From Pseudomonas aylmerensis (GTDB lineage Bacteria > Pseudomonadota > Gammaproteobacteria > Pseudomonadales > Pseudomonadaceae), in the NCBI RefSeq assembly GCF_001702265.1, contig NZ_MAUE01000012.1:380172-444171 (forward strand): DNA of 64,000 nucleotides, written 5' to 3'. The translations under genes were made by a program, and so were the position numbers. Positions 18,128-31,833 of this stretch are shown here, in pieces. The notes below the pieces were generated by a model, which worked only from the letters and a program-made list of their open reading frames with translations, ran no database searches and was not told the origin of the DNA. How positions within the stretch are numbered: position 1 is the stretch's first letter; every line of letters starts with the position of its first letter.

Positions 18128-18493
18128 TTAACCCGAGGAAAGCTCCACGTAGCTCGACTCGCCACCGCCAGCGGCACCTGACAACCAGCCCCACTCGAAG
18201 CTCAGCGTAGTGCGTCCGACAGGGTCTACAGCGACCGTCCCACGCGACCAACCGGACAGCAGCTGACCGTCCAGCGTCAGGCACTGATACAGCAACTCGA
18301 TGGTATCCGGGCCTGTCACACGTCCTACTTGCGTACCCAGCCGGATGCGACCGCCTTGGTAAGTGCCGGAGATGGCATCACCTTCGACAAGGTAATGAAA
18401 CACCGTACCCGTACCCGACAGCCCTTGGGCGTTGTTGGCGACAGTGAATCGGCGATTGTGCAGACGTGGATGGATCTGGGAGGGCGTGTGCAT
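18128..18493 (-). CDS. Small beta-rich protein of unknown function
   Basis: The 121-residue protein begins with ATG at 18493. It has alternating hydrophobic residues and many Gly, which suggests a small beta barrel or lipocalin-like fold (FHYLVEGDAISGTYQGG, ELLYQCLTLDGQL, LSFEWGWLSG). From memory, relatives in Pseudomonas carry the label N-acetylglutamate synthase, but nothing here resembles a GNAT or ArgA fold, so I would not use that name. It stands alone between lemA and glmS. Confidence 0.65.
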   Translation of the reverse strand: MHTPSQIHPRLHNRRFTVANNAQGLSGTGTVFHYLVEGDAISGTYQGGRIRLGTQVGRVTGPDTIELLYQCLTLDGQLLSGWSRGTVAVDPVGRTTLSFEWGWLSGAAGGGESSYVELSSG

Positions 18494-18553
18494 TGAGGTC
18501 GCATCCTTTCGCGGGGACCTGGAGACCCGGGCGGGCCTCCAGGGTATGGCGGC

Positions 18554-20386
18554 TTACTCCACGGTCACCGATTTCGCCAGGTTGCGCGGCTGGTCGACGT
18601 CGGTGCCCTTGAGCACGGCGACGTAGTACGACAGCAGCTGCAACGGGATGGTGTAGAGAATCGGCGACAGGGTGTCGTGGATGTGCGGCATGTTGATGAC
18701 GTGGGTGCCTTCACCGTTGACCATGCCGGCTTTCTCATCGGCAAACACGATCAACTGGCCGCCACGGGCGCGCACTTCCTGCAGGTTGGATTTGAGCTTT
18801 TCCAACAGCTCGTTGTTCGGCGCGACGGTCACCACCGGCATGTCGTCATCCACCAGGGCCAGTGGGCCGTGCTTCAATTCGCCGGCCGGGTAGGCTTCGG
18901 CGTGGATGTAGGAGATTTCCTTGAGTTTCAGCGAGCCTTCCATCGCCACCGGGTATTGCGCGCCACGGCCGAGGAACAGGGTATGGTTCTTGTCGGCGAA
19001 CAGTTCGGCGACTTTTTCCACTGTGCTGTCCATGGCCAGGGCTTCACCCAGGCGGGTCGGCAGGCGACGCAGTTCTTCTACCAGGGTGGCTTCGACACCG
19101 GCGGCCAATGTGCCGCGAACCTGGCCCAGGGACAGGGTGAGCAGCAACAAGCCGACCAGTTGGGTGGTGAAGGCTTTGGTGGAGGCCACGCCGATTTCGC
19201 GACCAGCCTGGGTCAGCAGGGTCAGGTCGGATTCGCGCACCAGCGAGCTGATGCTGACGTTGCAGATCGCCAGGCTCGCGAGGAAGCCCAACTCCTTGGC
19301 GTTGCGCAGGGCGGCCAGGGTGTCGGCGGTTTCGCCGGACTGGGAGATGGTCACGAACAGGGTGTCAGGCTGCACCACCACCTTGCGGTAGCGGAACTCG
19401 CTGGCGACTTCGACCTGGCACGGGATGCCGGCCAGCTCTTCGAGCCAGTAACGCGCAACCATGCCGGCGTGGTAGCTGGTGCCGCAGGCGACGATCTGCA
19501 CATTGCGCACTTTGGCGAACAGCTCGGCAGCTTGCGGGCCGAACGCGTTGACCAGCACTTGGTTCTGGCTCAGGCGACCTTCCAGGGTGCGTTGCACCAC
19601 CGAAGGCTGCTCGTGGATTTCCTTGAGCATGAAGTGGCGGAACTCGCCCTTGTCGGCGGCTTCGGCGCCATCACGGTATTGCACGGCTTCGCGCTCGACG
19701 GGGTTGCCGTCGACGTCCCAGATCGACACGCTTTCACGGCGGATGTCGGCGATATCGCCTTCTTCCAGGTACATGAAGCGGTCAGTGACCTGGCGCAGGG
19801 CCAGTTGGTCGGACGCGAGGAAGTTCTCACCCAGGCCCAGGCCGATCACCAGCGGGCTACCACTGCGAGCGGCCACCACACGGTCCGGTTGGCTGGCGCT
19901 GATCACCGCCAGGCCGTAGGCGCCATGCAGTTCCTTGACCGTGGCCTTGAGGGCGGTGGTCAGGTCGCTGTGGTCCTTGAGCTTGTGGTTGAGCAGGTGG
20001 GCGATGACTTCGGTATCGGTGTCCGAGGTGAACACGTAGCCGAGGCCCTTGAGTTGTTCGCGCAGTACTTCGTGGTTTTCGATGATGCCGTTGTGCACCA
20101 CCGCCAGGTCACCGGAGAAGTGCGGGTGGGCATTGCGTTCGCACGGCGCACCGTGGGTGGCCCAGCGGGTGTGGGCAATCCCCAGGCGACCGACCAGCGG
20201 CTCGCCGAGCAGGGCTTGCTCCAGCTCGGCGACCTTGCCCGGGCGGCGCATGCGCTCAAGCTTGCCGGCGTTGGTGAAGACCGCCACACCGGCGCTGTCA
20301 TAGCCGCGGTATTCCAGGCGCTTGAGACCTTCAAGCAGGATGGCGGTGACGTTGCGTTCAGCGACTGCGCCTACAATTCCACACAT
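18554..20386 (-). CDS. glmS: Glutamine-fructose-6-phosphate aminotransferase (isomerizing)
   Basis: The 610-residue protein makes glucosamine-6-phosphate from fructose-6-phosphate and glutamine, the first step towards UDP-GlcNAc. The N-terminal glutaminase begins MCGIVGAV, with the catalytic Cys exposed once Met is removed. Two SIS sugar-isomerase domains follow ([29 protein letters not shown]). The C-terminus [10 protein letters not shown] is typical. ATG 20386 has a clear AGGAG site. It lies 10 bases after the DeoR-type regulator gene and probably shares its transcript. I saw no glmS ribozyme, which is expected only in Gram-positive species. Confidence 0.97.
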   Translation of the reverse strand: MCGIVGAVAERNVTAILLEGLKRLEYRGYDSAGVAVFTNAGKLERMRRPGKVAELEQALLGEPLVGRLGIAHTRWATHGAPCERNAHPHFSGDLAVVHNGIIENHEVLREQLKGLGYVFTSDTDTEVIAHLLNHKLKDHSDLTTALKATVKELHGAYGLAVISASQPDRVVAARSGSPLVIGLGLGENFLASDQLALRQVTDRFMYLEEGDIADIRRESVSIWDVDGNPVEREAVQYRDGAEAADKGEFRHFMLKEIHEQPSVVQRTLEGRLSQNQVLVNAFGPQAAELFAKVRNVQIVACGTSYHAGMVARYWLEELAGIPCQVEVASEFRYRKVVVQPDTLFVTISQSGETADTLAALRNAKELGFLASLAICNVSISSLVRESDLTLLTQAGREIGVASTKAFTTQLVGLLLLTLSLGQVRGTLAAGVEATLVEELRRLPTRLGEALAMDSTVEKVAELFADKNHTLFLGRGAQYPVAMEGSLKLKEISYIHAEAYPAGELKHGPLALVDDDMPVVTVAPNNELLEKLKSNLQEVRARGGQLIVFADEKAGMVNGEGTHVINMPHIHDTLSPILYTIPLQLLSYYVAVLKGTDVDQPRNLAKSVTVE

Positions 20387-20396
20387 GGTATTTCTC

Positions 20397-21164
20397 CTAG
20401 ATGATTGCCGCGCATATCAGCGTAATGCCGCGGGCTTGGATCTGGTCGCGGGCCTCAAGCGGCAGGCGATCATCGGTAATAAGGGTATGGACGCTGCTCC
20501 AGGGCAGTTCCAGGTTGGGAATCTTGCGGCCGATCTTGTCGGATTCGACCATCACCACCACTTCACGGGCGACCTCGGCCATCACGCGGCTCAGGCCCAA
20601 CAGTTCGTTGAAGGTAGTGGTACCGCGTTCCAGGTCGATGCCATCGGCGCCAATGAACAACTGGTCAAAGTCGTAGGACCGCAGCACCTGCTCGGCAACC
20701 TGGCCCTGGAATGAGTCCGAATGCGGGTCCCAGGTGCCGCCGGTCATCAACAGCACCGGCTCGTGTTCCAGTTCGCTCAAGGCGCGGGCCACGTGCAGGG
20801 AGTTGGTCATCACCACCAGGCCGGGCTGGTGGCCCAGTTCGGGGATCATCGCCGCCGTCGTGCTGCCGCTGTCGATGATGATGCGGGCGTGCTCACGCAA
20901 ACGCATCACGGCGGCCCGCGCGATGGCGCGCTTGTAAACCGAGATGGGTTGAGCGGCGTCGCCGACCAGTTCCTGCGGCATGGTGATCGCGCCACCGTAG
21001 CGGCGCAGCAGCAGGCCGTTGCTTTCGAGGGCAGCGAGGTCCTTGCGGATGGTCACTTCCGACGTTTCGAAACGCTTCGCCAATTCGTCCACGCTGACTT
21101 CGCCCTGTTCATTGAGCAAGGTCAGGATGTTGTGGCGTCTTTGGGGTGTATTTCGTTTCGACAT
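20397..21164 (-). CDS. DeoR/GlpR family regulator, probably controls glmS
   Basis: The 255-residue protein has a DeoR-type N-terminal helix-turn-helix ([20 protein letters not shown], then [13 protein letters not shown]). A sugar-phosphate sensor domain follows, with the typical [10 protein letters not shown] and GADGID. ATG 21164 is preferred over the in-frame TTG at 21203. It sits between glmU and glmS. Sensing of an amino-sugar phosphate and control of glmS are likely from context. An inverted repeat just upstream (21,177-21,189) may be its operator. Confidence 0.88.
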   Translation of the reverse strand: MSKRNTPQRRHNILTLLNEQGEVSVDELAKRFETSEVTIRKDLAALESNGLLLRRYGGAITMPQELVGDAAQPISVYKRAIARAAVMRLREHARIIIDSGSTTAAMIPELGHQPGLVVMTNSLHVARALSELEHEPVLLMTGGTWDPHSDSFQGQVAEQVLRSYDFDQLFIGADGIDLERGTTTFNELLGLSRVMAEVAREVVVMVESDKIGRKIPNLELPWSSVHTLITDDRLPLEARDQIQARGITLICAAII

Positions 21165-21176
21165 GGTGATGATAAG

Positions 21177-21189
21177 TTTCGCTTCGAAA
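21177..21189. promoter_or_regulatory. Candidate operator of the DeoR-type regulator
   Basis: TTTCG-CTT-CGAAA is a perfect five-base inverted repeat with a three-base spacer. It begins 13 bases upstream of the preferred ATG of the regulator gene. TTTCG also recurs directly around the start codon. The position fits autoregulation; binding is inferred. Confidence 0.4.
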
Positions 21190-21269
21190 GATAACGAAGG
21201 CAATCAAAACCTATTGGCGAAAGATCGTCAAGCGCTGGAATGAGCTTTTTGAATACTCGGAGCAAAAAA

Positions 21270-21360
21270 TGTGGGAGCTGGCTTGCCTGCGATCGCGGCG
21301 TGTCAGGCGACATTCATGGTGAATGCCAGACCGCTATCGCAGGCAAGCCAGCTCCCACAG
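21270..21360. repeat. Inverted pair of REP elements
   Basis: tgtgggagctggcttgcctg at the left end is matched in reverse by caggcaagccagctcccaca at the right end. The central 30 bases are unrelated. It forms a long potential hairpin between glmU and the regulator gene, and the same arrangement recurs at 60,198-60,284. It may reduce read-through or protect the glmU transcript end. Confidence 0.85.
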
Positions 21361-21393
21361 GAGATAGCGTTTGCCGATGAGGGTGTGGATAAC

Positions 21394-22761
21394 TCAGGTC
21401 TTGTTGATTTTGACCGGGCGTTTCCAACCGTCGATGTTGCGCTGGCGGGCGCGGGCGACGGCCAGTTGAGACTTATCCACATCCTGATTGATGGTTGAGC
21501 CGGCTGCTGTGGTGGCGCCATCGTCGAGGGTGACCGGAGCAACCAAGGAATTATTGGAACCGATAAACACGTCCGCCCCAATGGTGGTCTGGTGCTTGTT
21601 GGCGCCATCGTAGTTACACGTGATGGTGCCGGCGCCAATGTTGGTTCGCGCGCCTACAGTGGCGTCACCCAGGTAGGTCAAGTGGCCGACTTTAGCTTCC
21701 GCGTCCAACTTGGCATTCTTCAATTCAACAAAGTTACCCACATGGGCCTTGGCTCCCAGCACGCTACCCGGACGCAACCGCGCGAACGGGCCAGCGTCAC
21801 TGCCCTCGCCCATCACGGCACCGTCGATATGGCTGTTGGCCTTGACCACCACACCTTTGCGCAGGGTGCTGTCCTTGATCACGCAGTTCGGGCCAATCAC
21901 TACGTCGTCTTCGATGACCACGCGGCCTTCGAGGATCACGTTGATGTCGATCAGCACGTCGCGGCCAACGGTGATCTCACCGCGTACATCGAAGCGCGCC
22001 GGGTCGCGCAAGGTCACGCCCTGGGCCATCAGGCGACGGCCTTCGCGCAGTTGATAGTGGCGCTCCAGTTCAGCCAGTTGCTTGCGGTCGTTGGCGCCCT
22101 GCACTTCCATCGGGTCGTGGGGTTGCTCGGTGGCGACCAGCAAGCCATCACTCACGGCCATCTCGATCACGTCGGTGAGGTAATACTCGCCCTGGGCGTT
22201 GTTGTTGGACAGACGACTCATCCAGTCGGCGAGTTTGTTGGCTGGCACCGCAAGAATGCCGGTGTTGCCCTCGGTGATCGCGCGTTGGGCTTCGCTGGCA
22301 TCCTTGTGTTCAACAATGGCTGCGACCTTGCCGTCGGCGTTGCGCACGATGCGTCCATAACCGGTAGGGTCGTCCAGCTCAACGGTCAGCAGGCCCATCT
22401 GGCCAGGCACTACGTGTTTGAGCAGGCGCTGCAAGGTTTCCACTTCGATCAGCGGCACGTCGCCATAAAGGATCAGCACGGTGTCGGCGGTAATGAACGG
22501 CACGGCTTGCGCGGTGGCGTGGCCAGTACCCAGTTGCTTGTCTTGCAGAACGAAATTCAGGTCATCGGCAGCCAGGCGCTCGCGCACCACATCGGCACCG
22601 TGGCCGATCACCACGTGAATTCGCTGGGGGTCCAACTGCCGAGCGCTGTGGATAACATGGCCCAACATCGAATTGCCGGCGACCGGATGCAGCACCTTGG
22701 GCAGGGCTGAACGCATGCGGGTGCCCTGGCCTGCGGCGAGAATGACGATTTCAAGAGACAT
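21394..22761 (-). CDS. glmU: Bifunctional GlcN-1-P acetyltransferase / GlcNAc-1-P uridylyltransferase
   Basis: The 455-residue protein carries out the last two steps to UDP-GlcNAc, the precursor of peptidoglycan and lipopolysaccharide. The N-terminal pyrophosphorylase domain has [19 protein letters not shown] and LYGDVPL. The C-terminal half is a left-handed beta helix of hexapeptide repeats with the acetyltransferase residues around [17 protein letters not shown]. The length is typical. It follows the atp operon terminator on the same strand. Two perfect DnaA boxes lie close to its stop (21,384 and 21,473) and one within it at 22,647. Confidence 0.97.
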   Translation of the reverse strand: MSLEIVILAAGQGTRMRSALPKVLHPVAGNSMLGHVIHSARQLDPQRIHVVIGHGADVVRERLAADDLNFVLQDKQLGTGHATAQAVPFITADTVLILYGDVPLIEVETLQRLLKHVVPGQMGLLTVELDDPTGYGRIVRNADGKVAAIVEHKDASEAQRAITEGNTGILAVPANKLADWMSRLSNNNAQGEYYLTDVIEMAVSDGLLVATEQPHDPMEVQGANDRKQLAELERHYQLREGRRLMAQGVTLRDPARFDVRGEITVGRDVLIDINVILEGRVVIEDDVVIGPNCVIKDSTLRKGVVVKANSHIDGAVMGEGSDAGPFARLRPGSVLGAKAHVGNFVELKNAKLDAEAKVGHLTYLGDATVGARTNIGAGTITCNYDGANKHQTTIGADVFIGSNNSLVAPVTLDDGATTAAGSTINQDVDKSQLAVARARQRNIDGWKRPVKINKT

Positions 22762-22814
22762 GAATGGCTACCAATCCTGAGCGGTCCTGCTTCAGACCAG
22801 AGATGTGTTTTGCT

Positions 22815-22849
22815 GAAAAAGAAAAAGGGTAGCCGAGGCTACCCTTTTT
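22815..22849 (-). terminator. Rho-independent terminator of the atp operon
   Basis: aaaagggtagcc-ga-ggctaccctttt forms a 12-base-pair hairpin. On the minus strand it is followed by a run of T (read from the A-tract at 22,815-22,826). It lies 35 bases after the atpC stop and before glmU. Confidence 0.9.
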
Positions 22850-22883
22850 AATCAATCGCGCATAAGTATTACGGCTTGGCCGC

Positions 22884-23300
22884 TTACTTCTTGCGGATCT
22901 GCTGGAGCGTGCGCAGCTGGGCTGCAGCCTCGGCCAGACGTACAGCAGCAGCGCTGTAGTCGAAGTCCGCACCCTTTTCATTCAGGGCCTTCTCGGCAGC
23001 CTTGACGGCTTCCTGAGCGGAGGCTTCATCCAGGTCGCCAGCACGTTGCACGGTGTCGGCAAGTACCTTGACCATGTTCGGCTGAACCTCGAGGAAACCA
23101 CCGGAGATGTAAAACACCTCCTTTTCCCCGCCTTGCTTGGTCAGAGTGATCGGACCTGGCTTCAAGCTGGTGATCAACGGCGCGTGGCCCATGGCAATAC
23201 CCAGGTCACCGAGTTCGCCGTGTGCAATCACCATTTCTACCAGACCGGAGAAGATTTCCCCTTCCGCGCTGACGATATCGCAATGGACTGTCATAGCCAT
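22884..23300 (-). CDS. atpC: F1Fo ATP synthase epsilon subunit
   Basis: The 138-residue subunit of the F1 central stalk has an N-terminal beta-sandwich ([30 protein letters not shown]). A C-terminal helical hairpin rich in Ala and Glu can inhibit ATP hydrolysis. It is the last gene of the operon and follows atpD after 44 bases. Confidence 0.96.
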   Translation of the reverse strand: MAMTVHCDIVSAEGEIFSGLVEMVIAHGELGDLGIAMGHAPLITSLKPGPITLTKQGGEKEVFYISGGFLEVQPNMVKVLADTVQRAGDLDEASAQEAVKAAEKALNEKGADFDYSAAAVRLAEAAAQLRTLQQIRKK

Positions 23301-23344
23301 CTGATTGCCTCAACCTGATGAGCGCCCGTTTCCGGGCGCCTGGA

Positions 23345-24748
<1,404 letters not shown>

Positions 24749-25609
24749 TTAAACCGCGGCAGCGCCGCCGACGATTTCCGAGATCTCTTGGGTGATCGCA
24801 GCCTGACGCGCCTTGTTGTAGATCAGCTGCAAATCGCTGATCAGATCACCGGCGTTATCGGTAGCGTTTTTCATCGCGATCATCCGCGCCGCTTGTTCAG
24901 CTGCGTTGTTCTCGACCACCGCCTGGTACACCTGCGACTCCACGTAGCGCACCATCAAGCCGTCAAGCAGCTCTTTGGCGTCTGGTTCGTAGAGGTAGTC
25001 CCAGTGGTGCTTGAGTTCCTGATCCGGAGTCGCCACCAGTGGAATCAATTGCTCCACGGTTGGCTGCTGGGTCATGGTGTTGATGAACTTGTTGGATACC
25101 ACGGACAGGCGGTCAATCCGGCCTTCCAGGTACGCATCCAGCATCACCTTCACACTGCCGATCAAATCATTGATCGACGGCTCTTCACCCAGGTGGCTGA
25201 TAGCTGCAACGACGTTACCGCCGAAGTTGCGGAAAAAGGCCGCACCCTTGCTACCAACAACACACAGATCGATCTCGACGCCGTTTTCGCGGTTTACCGC
25301 CATGTCCTTGACCAGGGCCTTGAACAGGTTGGTATTCAGACCACCGCACAAACCACGGTCACTGCTCACTACCACATAACCCACACGCTTGACTGCGCGG
25401 TCGATCATGAACGGGTGGCGGTATTCCGGGTTGGCGTTGGCCAGATGCCCAATTACCTGGCGGATACGCTCCGCATAAGGACGGCTAGCAGCCATGCGCA
25501 TTTGTGCCTTGCGCATTTTGCTGACCGCCACTTTTTCCATGGCGCTGGTAATTTTTTGCGTGCTTTTGATGCTCGCAATCTTACTGCGAATCTCTTTTGC
25601 GCCTGCCAT
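24749..25609 (-). CDS. atpG: F1Fo ATP synthase gamma subunit
   Basis: The 286-residue subunit forms the rotating shaft of F1. The N-terminal helix begins [20 protein letters not shown]. The C-terminal helix carries the family signature near [20 protein letters not shown], and [10 protein letters not shown] is also present. The length is usual for gammaproteobacteria. Confidence 0.97.
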   Translation of the reverse strand: MAGAKEIRSKIASIKSTQKITSAMEKVAVSKMRKAQMRMAASRPYAERIRQVIGHLANANPEYRHPFMIDRAVKRVGYVVVSSDRGLCGGLNTNLFKALVKDMAVNRENGVEIDLCVVGSKGAAFFRNFGGNVVAAISHLGEEPSINDLIGSVKVMLDAYLEGRIDRLSVVSNKFINTMTQQPTVEQLIPLVATPDQELKHHWDYLYEPDAKELLDGLMVRYVESQVYQAVVENNAAEQAARMIAMKNATDNAGDLISDLQLIYNKARQAAITQEISEIVGGAAAV

Positions 25610-25659
25610 GTAACACCTATCAGGTTAGCAAGCGGGAGCCTTGCGGCTCCCGCTGCGGC

Positions 25660-27204
25660 TTACCAGGTTTGGGTGGCCTTGAACTTCTCGATACCGGCTT
25701 TCATGCCAGCGTCGATATCGTCATTGAAGTCACCCTTCACGTTGATCTTCGCCATCAATTCGGCGTGATCGCGGTTGAAGTAAGCAATCAGCGCTTGTTC
25801 AAAGCTGCCGACCTTGGCGATTTCAACGTCGGTCAGGAACCCACGCTCAGCGGCATACAGCGACAACGCCATGTCAGCGATCGACATCGGGGCGTATTGC
25901 TTCTGCTTCATCAGCTCGGTAACGCGCTGACCATGCTCAAGTTGCTTACGGGTCGCTTCGTCCAGGTCAGAAGCGAACTGGGCGAATGCCGCCAGTTCAC
26001 GGTACTGAGCCAGAGCGGTACGGATACCACCGGAGAGCTTCTTGATGATCTTGGTCTGAGCGGCACCACCCACACGGGATACCGAAACACCGGCGTTCAC
26101 TGCAGGGCGGATGCCCGAGTTGAACATGGCCGATTCCAGGAAGATCTGACCGTCGGTGATGGAAATCACGTTGGTCGGAACGAACGCGGAAACGTCGCCA
26201 GCCTGGGTTTCGATGATCGGCAGTGCGGTCAGGGAACCGGTTTTGCCGGTCACTGCGCCGTTGGTGAACTTCTCTACGTACTCTTCGGAAACGCGGGATG
26301 CGCGCTCCAGCAGACGGGAGTGGAGATAGAACACGTCGCCTGGGTAGGCTTCACGGCCTGGTGGACGGCGCAGCAGCAGGGAAATCTGGCGGTAAGCCAC
26401 TGCTTGCTTGGACAGATCGTCATAAACGATCAGCGCGTCTTCACCGCGGTCGCGGAAGAATTCACCCATGGTGCAACCGGAGTACGGTGCCAGGAATTGC
26501 AGCGCAGGAGATTCCGAAGCACTGGCAGCCACGATGATCGTGTTGGCCAGGGCGCCGTTTTCTTCCAGCTTGCGAACCACGTTGGCGATGGTCGATTGCT
26601 TCTGACCGATAGCTACGTAGACGCAGAAAATGCCGCTGTTCTTCTGGTTGATGATCGCGTCGATCGCCAGAGCGGTTTTACCGATCTGACGGTCACCGAT
26701 GATCAGCTCACGCTGGCCACGGCCGACAGGGATCATGGCATCGACAGCCTTGTAGCCAGTCTGTACAGGCTGGTCTACCGACTTACGCCAGATCACGCCT
26801 GGAGCAACTTTCTCGACCGCGTCGGTCTCGGTGTTGCCCAGTGGACCTTTGCCGTCAACAGGGTTACCCAGTGCGTCGACTACGCGGCCCAGCAGTTCCT
26901 TACCAACCGGAACCTCCAGGATGCGGCCGGTGCACTTGGCGCTCATGCCTTCAGCCAGACTGGTGTACGCGCCCAATACAACGGCACCTACGGAGTCTTG
27001 CTCCAGGTTGAGGGCCATACCGTAGACGCCGCCCGGAAACTCGATCATCTCGCCGTACATAACGTCGGCCAGACCGTGAATCCGCACGATGCCGTCAGAT
27101 ACGCTGACGACAGTGCCTTCGTTACGGGCTTGGGAGGTCACATCGAGCTTGTCGATGCGGCCCTTGATAATTTCACTTATTTCGGAAGGATTGAGTTGCT
27201 GCAT
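25660..27204 (-). CDS. atpA: F1Fo ATP synthase alpha subunit
   Basis: The 514-residue regulatory/structural subunit of F1 begins [17 protein letters not shown]. The nucleotide-binding loop is GDRQIGKTA at about residues 169-177, where many bacteria have GDRQTGKTA. The C-terminal signature [17 protein letters not shown] is present. Confidence 0.98.
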   Translation of the reverse strand: MQQLNPSEISEIIKGRIDKLDVTSQARNEGTVVSVSDGIVRIHGLADVMYGEMIEFPGGVYGMALNLEQDSVGAVVLGAYTSLAEGMSAKCTGRILEVPVGKELLGRVVDALGNPVDGKGPLGNTETDAVEKVAPGVIWRKSVDQPVQTGYKAVDAMIPVGRGQRELIIGDRQIGKTALAIDAIINQKNSGIFCVYVAIGQKQSTIANVVRKLEENGALANTIIVAASASESPALQFLAPYSGCTMGEFFRDRGEDALIVYDDLSKQAVAYRQISLLLRRPPGREAYPGDVFYLHSRLLERASRVSEEYVEKFTNGAVTGKTGSLTALPIIETQAGDVSAFVPTNVISITDGQIFLESAMFNSGIRPAVNAGVSVSRVGGAAQTKIIKKLSGGIRTALAQYRELAAFAQFASDLDEATRKQLEHGQRVTELMKQKQYAPMSIADMALSLYAAERGFLTDVEIAKVGSFEQALIAYFNRDHAELMAKINVKGDFNDDIDAGMKAGIEKFKATQTW

Positions 27205-27225
27205 TGCTCTGCTGCCCCTTCAAAC

Positions 27226-27762
27226 TCAAGATTTCAATGCTTCGGCAAGTTTCGCGATTTTGCCGCGAATCGAGCCATCGATAACCAGGTCGCCGGCACG
27301 GATAACAACACCACCAATCAGGGATGCGTCCTCCGAAGCTTGCAGGCGCACTTCCCGATTGAGTCGTGCACTGAGAACCTTGGCGAGTTTGTCTTGCTGT
27401 TCTTGGTTCAATGCAAAAGCACTGGTCACTTCAACGTCTACCGATTTCTCTGCTTCGGCCTTGTACAGGTCGAACAGAGCGGCGATCTCCGGCAGTAGCG
27501 GGAGACGGTCGTTTTCGGCAACGACATGGATGAAGTTCTGCACTTTCACATCAAACTTGTCGCCGCACACTTCAATAAAAGTGGCGGCCTTGTCTGCGCT
27601 CGTCAGGCGCGGGGCCTTGAGCACGCGCTGCATGGTGTCGTCTTGCGACACTGCTGCAGCCAGGCCGAGCATGGCTGACCAAGAGGCCAGCTGCTGGTGG
27701 GCCTGGGCGTGCTCGAAGGCTGCCTTAGCGTAAGGTCGGGCCAACGTGGTCAGTTCTGCCAT
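27226..27762 (-). CDS. atpH: F1Fo ATP synthase delta subunit
   Basis: The 178-residue peripheral-stalk subunit has a helical N-terminal part ([13 protein letters not shown]) that binds the top of F1. The OSCP/delta signature [20 protein letters not shown] lies near the C-terminus. It lies 12 bases after atpF and 21 bases before atpA. Confidence 0.97.
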
Positions 27763-27774
27763 GATCGCCCTCGC

Positions 27775-28245
27775 TTAAATTTCAGCAGCCAGTTTGTTAA
27801 CCAGCTCCGCGTGCGCGTTTTGATCGATTGTGGCACCGAGGATCTTCTCAGCACCGCCGACCGCCAGAGCACCCAGTTGGGCACGCAGCGCGTCTTTGAC
27901 GCCGTTCAGTTCCTGTTCGATCTCGGCATGAGCCGAAGCCTTCACACGGTCAGCTTCGACGCGGGCTTTTTCAACAGCCTCTTCGACGATCTGGTTACCG
28001 CGTTTCTTGGCTTGCTCAATGATTTCAGCTGCCTGTGCTTTAGCATCGCGCAGTTGATGACCCACTTTCTCTTGGGCCAACTCCAGGTCGCGAGCTGCAC
28101 GGCTGGCAGCGTCCAAACCATCCGCGATCTTCTTCTGACGTTCGTGCAAAGCCGCGATGACCGGAGGCCACACGAACTTCATGCAAAACACTACAAAAAT
28201 GAAGAACGCAACGGATTGGCCAATCAGGGTTGCATTAATGTTCAC
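27775..28245 (-). CDS. atpF: F1Fo ATP synthase b subunit
   Basis: The 156-residue protein has one N-terminal membrane helix (about residues 5-25, followed by [11 protein letters not shown]). A long charged coiled coil rich in Ala, Glu and Lys follows; it dimerises to form the outer stalk. Length and sequence are typical. Confidence 0.97.
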   Translation of the reverse strand: MNINATLIGQSVAFFIFVVFCMKFVWPPVIAALHERQKKIADGLDAASRAARDLELAQEKVGHQLRDAKAQAAEIIEQAKKRGNQIVEEAVEKARVEADRVKASAHAEIEQELNGVKDALRAQLGALAVGGAEKILGATIDQNAHAELVNKLAAEI

Positions 28246-28301
28246 GCCAACACCTCGCTCATTCGTTGTCCATCACCCCAATCACTCGAAAAGTCGAGTG
28301 A

Positions 28302-28574
<273 letters not shown>

Positions 28575-28693
28575 TTACGTCGTATGGTTTAGGTTTTTTA
28601 GATTTTAAAGCGGTAAAACAAATCGTTTCATAGGCCGTTAGAGCCCACCTTCCCGGGTGACCGGGAAGGACATCAGACTAGTCGAGACTGGTC

Positions 28694-29987
<1,294 letters not shown>

Positions 29988-30061
29988 CACTCTTGCTCCT
30001 CAATGGTCGGCTGCCGGAAATCAATAACTTGGCATAATTTGTGCCGACAAAATGCGCGCAG

Positions 30062-30090
30062 AGTATAGGGGCGGTTCTGCCCCTATTCAA
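30062..30090 (-). promoter_or_regulatory. Sigma-70 promoter of the atp operon
   Basis: Read on the minus strand, TTGAAT (30,090-30,085) and TATACT (30,067-30,062) are separated by exactly 17 bases. The spacer contains a hairpin-forming ggggc...gcccc. The -10 lies about 75 bases before atpI. It is a near-consensus site. Confidence 0.75.
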
Positions 30091-30135
30091 CTGCCGGGTA
30101 GTGATTTCCGATCACGCGCTACATAAGCAAATGTT

Positions 30136-31008
30136 TCAGCGGATGTGGGCAAGGACGCCCTGAAGCTCATCGAGAGAGTTATATCCGATGACCAATTGGC
30201 CTTTGCCTTTCTTGCCGTGGCGAATTTGCACCGCAGAGCCCAGGCGCTCGGCCAGGCGCTGCTCCAGACGTGCAATATCCGGATCAGGTTTGGCCGTTTC
30301 GACCGGTGCAGGTTTACCACTGAGCCATTGGCGAACCAGGGCCTCTGTCTGACGAACGGTGAGCCCTCGTGCGACAACGTGTCGCGCCCCCTCAACCTGT
30401 TGATTTTCCGGCAATCCGAGCAAAGCACGGGCATGGCCCATCTCCAGGTCACCGTGGGACAGCATGGTCTTGATGACTTCCGGCAACGCGATCAGGCGCA
30501 GCAGGTTGGACACGGTGACCCGGGATTTACCCACGGCCTCGGCCACTTGTTGCTGGGTCAGCTGGAATTCCTGCTGCAAACGCTGCAACGCGATCGCTTC
30601 TTCGATCGGGTTGAGGTCTTCACGCTGGATATTCTCGATCAACGCCATGGCGATGGCCGTTTCATCCGGCACATCACGCACCATCGCCGGGATGGTGTCC
30701 TTGCCAGCCTGCTGGCTGGCACGCCAGCGGCGTTCACCGGCGATGATTTCGAAGCGTCCACCACCGATCGGGCGTACCACGATCGGCTGCATCACGCCCT
30801 GGGCCTTGATCGAATTGGCCAGTTCTTCCAGCGCCTGGGGGTCCATGTCCCGGCGTGGCTGGTATTTGCCGCGCTGGATCAGGTCCAGGGGCAGGTGTTG
30901 CAGCTCGCGCTCGTCGGCCTGCACCGCTTGTTCTTCAAGCGATGTGACGGTCGGACCACTCAACAGTGCATCCAGTCCACGTCCGAGACCTCGTTTCTTG
31001 ACGGCCAT
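30136..31008 (-). CDS. parB: Chromosome partitioning protein ParB
   Basis: The 290-residue protein begins with the family's GLGRGLDALL. The N-terminal CTPase domain has LQHLPLDLIQRGKYQPRRDM and IIAGERRWRAS. A central helix-turn-helix (QLTQQQVAEAVGKSRVTVSNLLRL) reads parS, and a short C-terminal dimerisation domain follows. It loads at parS sites (see 46,582 and 47,212) and spreads, working with ParA to move the origin. parA lies nine bases upstream. Confidence 0.97.
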   Translation of the reverse strand: MAVKKRGLGRGLDALLSGPTVTSLEEQAVQADERELQHLPLDLIQRGKYQPRRDMDPQALEELANSIKAQGVMQPIVVRPIGGGRFEIIAGERRWRASQQAGKDTIPAMVRDVPDETAIAMALIENIQREDLNPIEEAIALQRLQQEFQLTQQQVAEAVGKSRVTVSNLLRLIALPEVIKTMLSHGDLEMGHARALLGLPENQQVEGARHVVARGLTVRQTEALVRQWLSGKPAPVETAKPDPDIARLEQRLAERLGSAVQIRHGKKGKGQLVIGYNSLDELQGVLAHIR

Positions 31009-31017
31009 GGGGATTCC

Positions 31018-31815
31018 TTAAGTTGGCTGGGCTGCAGCGGTGCGTGAGTTGCGGCGCTGTCGACGAACCATTTCGCCGGCCAGTGCCAGGTAGGCAATGG
31101 CACCCCGCGATTGTTTGTCGTACGCCAGGGCCGGCATGCCGTAGCTCGGGGCTTCGGCCAGACGGATGTTGCGCGGGATCACCGTGTCGTACAGCTGATC
31201 GCCAAAGTGTTCCTTGAGCTGCGCCGACACATCGTTCATCAGGCTCAGGCGCGGATCGAACATGGTCCGCAGCAGGCCTTCGATCTGCAGGTTCGGGTTG
31301 AGCAACTCAGCGATGCGCTTGATGTTATCCACAAGGTCGCTCAGACCTTCCAGCGCGTAGTACTCGCACTGCATGGGGATAATCACCCCATCGGCGGCCA
31401 CCAGTGCGTTCAGTGTCAGCATCGACAGTGACGGGGGGCAGTCGATCAAAATGTAGTCGTAATTCTCGCGGATCGGCGCCAAGGCGCTGCGCAGACGGCT
31501 TTCTTTCATCTGCATTTCCAGCAGCACCACTTCCGCCGCGGTCAAATCGCGGTTGGCCGGCAGCAGTTGATAACCGCCGTGTTCGGAATAGTGCATGGCC
31601 TGGGCAAGGTCGCACTCGCCAATCAGCAAGTCGTAGACCGAGTTTTCCAGGCCGTGTTTATCCACACCGCTACCCATGGTGGCGTTGCCCTGTGGATCGA
31701 GATCGATCAACAGCACCCGACGCTTGGTGGCGACCAGGGATGCTGCGAGGTTGATGCAGGTGGTGGTTTTACCCACGCCACCTTTCTGGTTCGCTATCGC
31801 GAATACCTTAGCCAT
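31018..31815 (-). CDS. parA: Chromosome partitioning ATPase ParA (Soj)
   Basis: The 265-residue Walker ATPase has the deviant Walker A loop KGGVGKTTT near residue 15, DLDPQGNAT, and DCPPSLSMLT. ATG 31815 gives MAKVFAIANQKGG; a TTG start at 31833 would add six residues and is less likely. It binds DNA non-specifically in its ATP form and is cleared by ParB, driving segregation. It lies between rsmG and parB on the same strand. Two perfect DnaA boxes lie in the gene. Confidence 0.97.
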   Translation of the reverse strand: MAKVFAIANQKGGVGKTTTCINLAASLVATKRRVLLIDLDPQGNATMGSGVDKHGLENSVYDLLIGECDLAQAMHYSEHGGYQLLPANRDLTAAEVVLLEMQMKESRLRSALAPIRENYDYILIDCPPSLSMLTLNALVAADGVIIPMQCEYYALEGLSDLVDNIKRIAELLNPNLQIEGLLRTMFDPRLSLMNDVSAQLKEHFGDQLYDTVIPRNIRLAEAPSYGMPALAYDKQSRGAIAYLALAGEMVRRQRRNSRTAAAQPT

Positions 31816-31833
31816 TCTTGCTTGTGTTCCCAA

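Noticed and set aside
25597..27498. Plus-strand frames of more than 400 codons opposite atpA, atpD and other atp genes
   Set aside because: All lie opposite highly conserved ATP synthase genes and show typical antisense composition.
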